Below are positions 56,990 to 64,000 of a DNA stretch of 64,000 nt, in pieces (the first letter of the stretch is position 1; the number at the start of each line of letters is the position of its first letter). The stretch is from Erythrophleum ivorense (lineage: Eukaryota > Streptophyta > Magnoliopsida > Fabales > Fabaceae). The notes beneath the pieces were generated by a model, which worked only from the letters and a program-made list of their open reading frames with translations, was not told where the DNA came from and made no database searches. The position numbers and the translations under genes are program-made. Location of the stretch: positions 3,844,001 to 3,908,000 of the forward strand of contig JAIUCV010000090.1 of assembly GCA_026724425.1 (NCBI GenBank), in the 5' to 3' direction.

Positions 56990-59848
56990 CTAAAAGACTA
57001 AAGAAATTGTGACAATAAATAATATAGCCGTTGGAAGATTTGGGATCAAATGGCTGGATTCAAGGGTTGTGATGCTGACTTTGTATCTGGACGGTTTGAG
57101 GGTGAAGGTTAGCTTCCTTGGAACATTTTGGTCGTCATATTCCTTGCATAAAACGCTGCAGCCTTGATATGGAAGGAGCCGTTGTGGCTTGACTGAAATC
57201 GGCTCAAGAAATGGTAAGTATTCTCTTGGTTGGTTCCGTGTGATCTGGTGAGGTATGGTGTAGCTTAAGGTGTCTTGAGGTGTGTATACTAACTCCAAAA
57301 CGCAGCAGCAGAGAGGAAAGATCCGTTGGAGAGTTATTGACCCAAGTGTGAACGCGGCCATATAAGGAAAGTGTAGTAGCAAGAGGATCCGCCTGATCCT
57401 GTGAATGCTGGTGCATGGGATGGAGTTAGATGAATCTTCAAGATGTCTTGATGTCTCTCCTGAGTGGTTTGATCTCTCTCCTGGTCGCCAAAGTCGGGTT
57501 TGTAAGTGATTAAACCCGTGAGCCTCCAAATAAGGCAAGCTGAGAATCATCCGGTTTAGAAGTTGAATAACTCCCACGCCAAAACCGGTATTGATATGAT
57601 TCCAATTTGATGAGCTCCCCGATTGAGTCAAGATTCCATAACAAGTCGATTTATGGCTTATCTCCTTCTGGTTCGATCGGAATCCTCCAATAAGTTCGCC
57701 TATGTCCAAATCGGGAAAGCTCCGGTTTACCCGATTTGTAAAATCAATAACTCCTTGGTATGACCTTTTATTGAACCAAATCCAATTCGCCGTGTTCCTC
57801 TGTTGAGTTGAGAATCTAGAAAAATTGGATTTGTAGCTTATATCTTCCTGGTTGAACCGGAATGATTCGATGAGTGAACGCAGGTCTCCATAGCGTCCAT
57901 TGAAGACCTTCCAGCTTGTATCTTCAACATCTTCTTCTTCTGGAATCCTTTCTGTCTGATTCTTCTTCGTGGTAAACTCTGTATGAGTTGAGTATGATCT
58001 CCAAGTGTTTGTTGAGCTTGGTCTTTTGATCCTAGCCTCCTTTTGAGCTGAAATCAACTCGCTTGCCTCCTTAGCTCTCCTCAGCTTCATGTTCTCCTCC
58101 TCATGGCTCCTGGTTCCGAGCTCCTTGGTTGATGATGACTTGATGTCCTCATCAGACTCACCCTCTTGAAAAGGTTTCGACCTCGAAACTATAGGTCCTG
58201 CACCAAGAGAAATCAAGTTAGTTTGCACTCTTTTTTTGGAGTTGAGAATCTTACCTTTGTACAACTGATGTTTGATGTTGCTTGACACGGCTGGTGGGGT
58301 AAATCCTCTGGTTTGGTCTGGCGGAACCTCCTTGAAATTCACTCCCTTAGTACCTGCAGTGATTTCAACACTTTGGGCAAGAAACAAGTGCATTATATCT
58401 GAGTTTAATACCATAGGAATATATTGAGTAAAACTTAAACTCATATTGATAACATTAGCAATTTGGAGCATGATCATGTCTCTGCTTGTATTTCCCTCTT
58501 CTTGTCTTATTCCTGGATCAAAATTCTTTGGCAAAGACAAGTGCATCATACTAGAAATAGATATTTCAGAATTTGATTGAACTAGACAATCACTAGATGA
58601 ATCCAGCTTTACTTCTTGAGCATTAGAATTATCTACTGGTCTAGTTGGACAAACAACAGCATAGTGACCTCTCTTATGGCACCTATAGCAGGTTGTTATA
58701 ACTTCTTTTGAAAGTTTAGAAGACTTACATTGCTTTGGCCTGTCTTGCGGTTTGAACAATTGCTTGGAGCTTTGCTTTTTCTTCACAGTTTGATGGTCTG
58801 GAACTGGTTGAACTCCTTTGGCTTTGACTGGTTTATTAGCCTCTGTTTTCTCCATTAGAGTGCTTGGAAGCACTTTCTTTGGCTCGTCTCTGTGTGCCCT
58901 CTTTTGCTTTGGTTTTGGACTAGACTTTGTTGCTAGAATCCATCTCCTTGGCTCGGGGTTTGCATAGATCCTTGAGTAGTATTGTAGATTAGTAACAGCA
59001 TCCTCCACAAACTCCTTGTGCAGCATTTGCTTCATCTCTTCCCATGAGGAGTCTGGTTCATCATACTCAAGACGAACATAAGCATCTTGCTCCCAACACC
59101 TAAAGGCATCCTCCGTGAGAGTGTCTTCAGCATATGACGTCTTCTCCTCTTCAGGAATATTGTTAGCTTGAAGCCAATCTTCCATGTCTTTCTCCCACCT
59201 TATGTAAGCCTCTGGTCCTTGGCTATGACCTGAAAAACAGATGTGATGTGATTCAAAATCTCCTTCATCATCTGTTGAATGTTCCCATGGTTGATTGTTG
59301 GCGTTGATGTGCTCTGGCTCTTCCTCCTCAAGTGCTTGTTCACCATAACTTGGTTCTGGTTCCTCTTCTTCAAATTCTGATTCATCACCATAGCTATCTT
59401 CAGGTTCAGCCTCATTGTGCCAAGGCTCTTCTTCACACGACTCAGTTTCTCCTAAACTGATTTGATAGTCGCTTTCTTCACACCGTTGTTTGTTTTCATA
59501 GTAAGGATCCATGAACTGGTCTTCATGATTGAGTTCTTCATGCTCTCCTTCAATTTCGTGATCTCCTTCCTCTTGACTAAATTGGGAGTCAGTCTCATCA
59601 CACCATGATTGGCCTTCATGATCATCTTCTTCATAGTTGCTTGTAGGATCATCTGGAGGCTTTGGTTCGAGCCCTGCATATCCATGGCTTTCTTCTCCAT
59701 CACTACTTTCGGACTTGGTCTCGTCATCCCAGTGCCTCCCATAGTCATCATCTTCTTCCCACCACGTCGATCTCTCCTCATCATCCCAATTGTTGTCGAT
59801 GGTCTCACGCTCACTATGGCTGGAAAAATCATCATCTTCATAAACCAT
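56990..59848 (-). CDS. Gag-like protein extending through the 3' LTR U3
   Basis: 952 residues from ATG at 59848 (context AAACCATGG). The frame is open 12 codons further upstream, but that part is mostly lysines coded by a 21-base homopolymer, so the downstream ATG is preferred. Residues 1-200 are strongly acidic with repeated EESY/EEEEPE stretches. A Gag core follows (about 210-310: PEAYIRWEKDMEDWL, AFRCWEQDAYV, SSWEEMKQMLHKEF), then a basic linker and a CCHC knuckle CYRCHKRGHYAVVC (about 386-399). After the polypurine tract (PFQEGES) the last ~388 residues are coded by the LTR, including two diverged copies of a ~58-residue unit (FRxNQxxISxKS...NW...VI...NR) and a hydrophobic end. No protease or polymerase. 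The function of the tail is unknown; it could be coding or an accidental frame. Confidence 0.75.
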   Translation of the reverse strand: MVYEDDDFSSHSERETIDNNWDDEERSTWWEEDDDYGRHWDDETKSESSDGEESHGYAGLEPKPPDDPTSNYEEDDHEGQSWCDETDSQFSQEEGDHEIEGEHEELNHEDQFMDPYYENKQRCEESDYQISLGETESCEEEPWHNEAEPEDSYGDESEFEEEEPEPSYGEQALEEEEPEHINANNQPWEHSTDDEGDFESHHICFSGHSQGPEAYIRWEKDMEDWLQANNIPEEEKTSYAEDTLTEDAFRCWEQDAYVRLEYDEPDSSWEEMKQMLHKEFVEDAVTNLQYYSRIYANPEPRRWILATKSSPKPKQKRAHRDEPKKVLPSTLMEKTEANKPVKAKGVQPVPDHQTVKKKQSSKQLFKPQDRPKQCKSSKLSKEVITTCYRCHKRGHYAVVCPTRPVDNSNAQEVKLDSSSDCLVQSNSEISISSMMHLSLPKNFDPGIRQEEGNTSRDMIMLQIANVINMSLSFTQYIPMVLNSDIMHLFLAQSVEITAGTKGVNFKEVPPDQTRGFTPPAVSSNIKHQLYKGKILNSKKRVQTNLISLGAGPIVSRSKPFQEGESDEDIKSSSTKELGTRSHEEENMKLRRAKEASELISAQKEARIKRPSSTNTWRSYSTHTEFTTKKNQTERIPEEEDVEDTSWKVFNGRYGDLRSLIESFRFNQEDISYKSNFSRFSTQQRNTANWIWFNKRSYQGVIDFTNRVNRSFPDLDIGELIGGFRSNQKEISHKSTCYGILTQSGSSSNWNHINTGFGVGVIQLLNRMILSLPYLEAHGFNHLQTRLWRPGERSNHSGETSRHLEDSSNSIPCTSIHRIRRILLLLHFPYMAAFTLGSITLQRIFPLCCCVLELVYTPQDTLSYTIPHQITRNQPREYLPFLEPISVKPQRLLPYQGCSVLCKEYDDQNVPRKLTFTLKPSRYKVSITTLESSHLIPNLPTAILFIVTISLVF
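57535..57886 (-). repeat. Two diverged ~58-codon repeats inside the LTR-encoded frame
   Basis: Unit 1 runs from about 57886 to 57713 and unit 2 from about 57709 to 57535. They share the pattern L-I-x-x-F-R-x-N-Q-x-x-I-S-x-K-S, then S/T-Q, N-W, N, V-I and N-R before a FP/LP end. The same pair is present in the other LTR (about 61134-61485). Confidence 0.7.
58155..58167 (-). promoter_or_regulatory. Polypurine tract of gag-only element
   Basis: Element-sense AAGAGGGTGAGTC abuts the 3' LTR (TGATGAGGAC). It is not pure purine at its LTR end. As in the CRM-like element, it is read through as codons (Q-E-G-E-S). Confidence 0.75.
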
Positions 59849-60216
59849 GGTTTTGATTTTTTTTTTTTTTTTTTTTTGTCTCAAACGTGCCTGAGAATAA
59901 AAGAAGGAGAAAGTATCAAGGCGTATATCAAATTATAGGGGAAGATAATTGAAACCAACAGATTATGGAAATATTCTGTTTCCTTTTTGTTTTTTTTCTT
60001 TTTTTTTTTTTTTAAATAGTAGACAAATTAAACAAAGACTAAAACAATGCTTTTTATTTTGGTTTTCAATTTACGAAGGAAAGATAAACTGAAAAAAAAT
60101 GAGCAAGAACAATTTTTATGGTTTTTCAATTTATATATATGAAATAAAAATAAACAAAACAGAAAATGATAGATGAAGGTTGAATGAACACAACCTGATG
60201 GATAGGAGCTTTTGAA
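59849..60216 (-). other. 5' leader of gag-only element with two long homopolymer runs
   Basis: Contains 21 consecutive T at 59857-59877 and a 15-T run at 59999-60013 within a longer T-rich stretch (poly-A in element sense). No frame beyond the start of gag is convincing. The first run is the source of the lysine codons upstream of the chosen ATG. Confidence 0.75.
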
Positions 60217-60228
60217 GCTCTGATACCA
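60217..60228 (-). promoter_or_regulatory. Primer binding site, initiator tRNA-Met type
   Basis: Element-sense TGGTATCAGAGC, two bases from the 5' LTR. It is the same 12 bases, at the same distance, as in the CRM-like element at 27524. Confidence 0.92.
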
Positions 60229-60562
60229 GATGATATAAGATTGGAATCACACCAACTTAAGATCACTTGATGATCAAGAGATTCCAAGCTTAAGGCTTCA
60301 TAAGGTGGGAAGATGGTAGAAATGGTGGTGAATGATTGACTCTCTCAATCGGTGGGATGATTGACTCTCTCAATCCTTGAAGAACTAGACTTGTTTGAAT
60401 CTCACAAACAATCCTAATCCCTTAATCTCAAGTATCAAATGAATCTCTCAAATGAAACTTAAAGACAAACAATTTAGACAAAGAAACTCTTTGAATAAAA
60501 ACAAGAACAAACTTTATTTCTTAGATGATTGAAAGGTGATTTACAAATGAGGAAAAGATGAG

Positions 60563-60571
60563 CTTTATATA
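60563..60571 (-). promoter_or_regulatory. TATA box in 5' LTR of gag-only element
   Basis: Minus-strand TATATAAAG; the presumed promoter of the element, with transcription running leftward into the leader and gag. Confidence 0.7.
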
Positions 60572-60588
60572 GAGCTCGAATACAAAGT

Positions 60589-61689
60589 CTAAAAGACTAA
60601 AGAAATTGTGACAATAAATAATATAGCCGTTGGAAGATTTGGGATCAAATGGCTGGATTCAAGGGTTGTGATGCTGACTTTGTATCTGGACGGTTTGAGG
60701 GTGAAGGTTAGCTTCCTTGGAACATTTTGGTCGTCATATTCCTTGCATAAAACGCTGCAGCCTTGATATGGAAGGAGCCGTTGTGGCTTGACTGAAATCG
60801 GCTCAAGAAATGGTAAGTATTCTCTTGGTTGGTTCCGTGTGATCTGGTGAGGTATGGTGTAGCTTAAGGTGTCTTGAGGTGTGTATACTAACTCCAAAAC
60901 GCAGCAGCAGAGAGGAAAGATCCGTTGGAGAGTTATTGACCCAAGTGTGAACGCGGCCATATAAGGAAAGTGTAGTAGCAAGAGGATCCGCCTGATCCTG
61001 TGAATGCTGGTGCATGGGATGGAGTTAGATGAATCTTCAAGATGTCTTGATGTCTCTCCTGAGTGGTTTGATCTCTCTCCTGGTCGCCAAAGTCGGGTTT
61101 GTAAGTGATTAAACCCGTGAGCCTCCAAATAAGGCAAGCTGAGAATCATCCGGTTTAGAAGTTGAATAACTCCCACGCCAAAACCGGTATTGATATGATT
61201 CCAATTTGATGAGCTCCCCGATTGAGTCAAGATTCCATAACAAGTCGATTTATGGCTTATCTCCTTCTGGTTCGATCGGAATCCTCCAATAAGTTCGCCT
61301 ATGTCCAAATCGGGAAAGCTCCGGTTTACCCGATTTGTAAAATCAATAACTCCTTGGTATGACCTTTTATTGAACCAAATCCAATTCGCCGTGTTCCTCT
61401 GTTGAGTTGAGAATCTAGAAAAATTGGATTTGTAGCTTATATCTTCCTGGTTGAACCGGAATGATTCGATGAGTGAACGCAGGTCTCCATAGCGTCCATT
61501 GAAGACCTTCCAGCTTGTATCTTCAACATCTTCTTCTTCTGGAATCCTTTCTGTCTGATTCTTCTTCGTGGTAAACTCTGTATGAGTTGAGTATGATCTC
61601 CAAGTGTTTGTTGAGCTTGGTCTTTTGATCCTAGCCTCCTTTTGAGCTGAAATCAACTCGCTTGCCTCCTTAGCTCTCCTCAGCTTCAT
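60589..61689 (-). other. 5' LTR copy of the U3 open frame
   Basis: A 366-residue frame beginning MKLRRAKEASEL, identical to the end of the Gag-like protein. Upstream of the promoter in this LTR it would not be in the element's own transcript. Its openness follows from LTR identity and is not independent evidence of coding. Confidence 0.5.
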
Positions 61690-61753
61690 GTTCTCCTCCT
61701 CATGGCTCCTGGTTCCGAGCTCCTTGGTTGATGATGACTTGATGTCCTCATCA

Positions 61754-64000
61754 GTATGGGTCTGTCTTGATCATTACATACACTACAAGTATGTTTCTAC
61801 ATTGTGTGCAGGCATAGAGCTACGATTGGGACTCCTTACTACTTATGTTTCTCTCAGGATGGTAGCTTTGATGTTCCTCTCAAGGAATGAGAATCATGTC
61901 ACACATTTTGCTCCTCCTAGTCCCGTGGAGAACCTAATGCATGTTTGGCTAAGTATGGGTCCGTCTTGATCATTACATACACTACAAGTATGTTTCTACA
62001 TTGTGTGGAGGCATAGAGCTACGATTGGGACTCCTTACTACTTATGTTTCTCTCAGGATGGTAGCTTTGATGTTCCTCTCAAGGAATGAGAATCATGTCA
62101 CACATGTTGCTCCTCCTATTCCCGTGGAGAATTTAATGCATGTTTGGCTAAGTATGGGTCCGTCTTGATCATTACATACACTACAAGTATGTTTCTACAT
62201 TGTGTGGAGGCATAGAGCTACGATTGGGACTCCTTACTACTTATGTGTCTCTCAGGATGGTAGCTTTGATGTTCCTCTCAAGGAATGAGAATCATGTCAC
62301 ACATGTTGCACCTCATAGTCCCGTGGAGAACCTAATGCATGTTTGGCTAAGTATGGGTCCGTCTTGATCATTACATACACTACAAGTATGTTTCTACATT
62401 GTGTGGAGGCATAGAGCTACGATTGGGACTCCTTACTATTTATGTTTCTCTCAGGATGGTAGCTTTGATGTTCCCCTCAAGGAATGAGAATCATGTCACA
62501 CATGTTGCTCCTCATAGTCCCGTGGAGAACCTAATGCTGTTTGGCTAAGTATGGGTCTGTCTTGATCATTACATACACTACAAGTATGTTTCTACTTTGT
62601 GTGGAGGCATAGAGCTACGATTGGGACTCCTTACTACTTATGTTTCTCTCAGGATGGTAGCTTTGATGTTCCTCTCAAGGAATGAGAATCATGTCACACA
62701 TGTTGCTCCTCCTATTCCCGTGGAGAATCTAATGCATGTTTGGCTAAGTATGGGTCCGTCTTGATCATTACATACACTACAAGTATGTTTCTACATTGTG
62801 TGGAGGCATAGAGCTACGATTGGGACTCCTTACTACTTATGTTTCTCTCAGGATGGTAGCTTTGATGTTCCTCCCAAGGAATGAGAATCATGTCACACAT
62901 GTTGCTCCTCATAGTCCCGTGGAGAACCTAATGCATGTTTGGCTAAGTATGGGTCCGTCTTGATCATTACATACACTACAAGTATGTTTCTACATTGTGT
63001 GGAGGCATAGAGCTACGATTGGGACTCCTTACTACTTATGTTTCTCTCAGGATGGTAGCTTTGATGTTCCCCTCAAGAAATGAGAATCATTTCAAACATG
63101 TTGCTCCTCATAGTCCCGTGGAGAACCTAATGCTGTTTGGCTAAGTATGGGTCTGTCTTGATCATTACATACACTACAAGTATGTTTCTACATTGTGTGC
63201 AGGCATAGAGCTACGATTGGGACTCCTTACTACTTATGTTTCTCTCAGGATGGTAGCTTTGATGTTCCTCTCAAGGAATGAGAATCATGTCACACATTTT
63301 GCTCCTCCTAGTCCCGTGGAGAACCTAATGCATGTTTGGCTAAGTATGGGTCCGTCTTGATCATTACATACACTACAAGTATGTTTCTACATTGTGTGGA
63401 GGCATAGAGCTACGATTGGGACTCCTTACTACTTATGTTTCTCTCAGGATGGTAGCTTTGATGTTCCTCTCAAGGAATGAGAATCATGTCACACATGTTG
63501 CTCCTCCTATTCCCGTGGAGAATCTAATGCATGTTTGGCTAAGTATGGGTCCGTCTTGATCATTACATACACTACAAGTATGTTTCTACATTGTGTGGAG
63601 GCATAGAGCTACGATTGGGACTCCTTACTACTTATGTGTCTCTCAGGATGGTAGCTTTGATGTTCCTCTCAAGGAATGAGAATCATGTCACACATGTTGC
63701 TCCTCATAGTCCCGTGGAGAACCTAATGCATGTTTGGCTAAGTATGGGTCCGTCTTGATCATTACATACACTACAAGTATGTTTCTACATTGTGTGGAGG
63801 CATAGAGCTACGATTGGGACTCCTTACTACTTATGTTTCTCTCAGGATGGTAGCTTTGATGTTCCCCTCAAGGAATGAGAATCATTTCACACATGTTGCT
63901 CCTCATAGTCCCATGGAGAACCTAATGCTGTTTGGCTAAGTATGGGTCTGTCTTGATCATTACATACACTACAAGTATGTTTCTACATTGTGTGCAGGCA
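61754..64000 (+). repeat. 199-bp satellite array, block 4 (runs off the window)
   Basis: About 11 monomers in the same orientation, mostly left-hand-type variants (CACATTTTGC, CCTATTCCCG, 198-bp AATGCTG monomers, GTGCAGGCAT) with a few block-2 variants (GGAGAATTTAATG near 62130, CCTCCCAAGG near 62873). The array continues past the end of the window. Confidence 0.97.

Larger units (their letters stand above)
56630..58154 (-). repeat. 3' LTR of gag-only element (1525 bp)
   Basis: Positions 56703-58154 have the same length as, and no visible difference from, 60302-61753. The outer 73 bp (56630-56702) differ strongly from the other copy. In element sense the U3 part codes the Gag-like protein's tail and stops at 56990, just before the TATA box (56964-56972) and AATAAA (56914-56919). 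Confidence 0.92.
56630..61753 (-). mobile_element. Non-autonomous gag-only LTR retrotransposon (5124 bp)
   Basis: LTRs of 1525 bp (left) and 1523 bp (right) flank only about 2.1 kb. A perfect GTATG duplication, an initiator-tRNA primer site and a polypurine tract define it as one insertion. The single gene is Gag-like, with no protease, RT or integrase seen. The Gag core (PEAYIRWEKDMED), CCHC knuckle and tract-encoded residues (PFQEGESDED) resemble the chromovirus at 26.7 kb (DPDAYLDWEK; PFQEGGDD), so a chromovirus-derived parasite is the best reading. The LTRs match over 1452 bp by eye but not at all well in their terminal 71-73 bp. Confidence 0.88.
60231..61753 (-). repeat. 5' LTR of gag-only element (1523 bp)
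   Basis: Positions 60302-61753 correspond to the left LTR. The terminal 71 bp next to the primer site (60231-60301) do not match it well, although both share GGAATCACACCAA near the end. TATATAAAG lies at 60563-60571 and AATAAA at 60513-60518 (minus strand). Confidence 0.92.

Noticed and set aside
56990..59884. Host gene coding an acidic zinc-knuckle protein
   Set aside because: It lies between a primer site and LTRs with a perfect target duplication, and its frame crosses the polypurine tract, so it belongs to the element.

Overview
The window is a eukaryotic (plant) pericentromeric or centromeric block. About 45 kb is one head-to-tail satellite with a 199-bp monomer, roughly 225 copies, all on the same strand. 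Three LTR retrotransposons have inserted into it. I see no host gene, tRNA, rRNA or CRISPR. The retroelements (a CRM-type centromeric chromovirus, an Athila-type element with a tRNA-Asp-like primer site, and a gag-only element with a tRNA-iMet-like primer site) indicate a flowering plant. Athila inside a centromere-like satellite fits Brassicaceae, but the satellite does not resemble the Arabidopsis 178-bp family that I know, so the species is left open.

Layout: satellite 1-26700; intact CRM-like element 26701-33068 (+), TSD ATAGT; satellite 33069-45350; Athila-type element without pol 45351-52998 (-), TSD GTTGC/GTTGG; satellite 52999-56629; gag-only LTR element 56630-61753 (-), TSD GTATG; satellite 61754-64000. 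Removing each element and one TSD copy restores a normal monomer.

The satellite has higher-order repeat (HOR) structure. A marked monomer recurs every 7-18 monomers in the left block. A separate 2304/2502-bp HOR with a 117-bp truncated monomer dominates about 33.8-43 kb. Paralogous empty sites in the window show that satellite amplification came before the insertions.

The CRM-like element is the only one with a full gag-PR-RT-RH-IN polyprotein. Its two 821-bp LTRs look identical and its reading frame runs into the 3' LTR. The Athila-type element keeps gag and a protease motif but has no RT or integrase. The third element codes a Gag-like protein whose last ~388 residues lie inside the U3 of its own LTR, and its two LTRs disagree only in their terminal ~72 bp. 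The two pol-less elements must have depended on enzymes supplied in trans. The most interesting signals are this LTR-encoded extension, the mismatched LTR tips, and the repeated polypurine-tract/hairpin modules of the Athila-type element.
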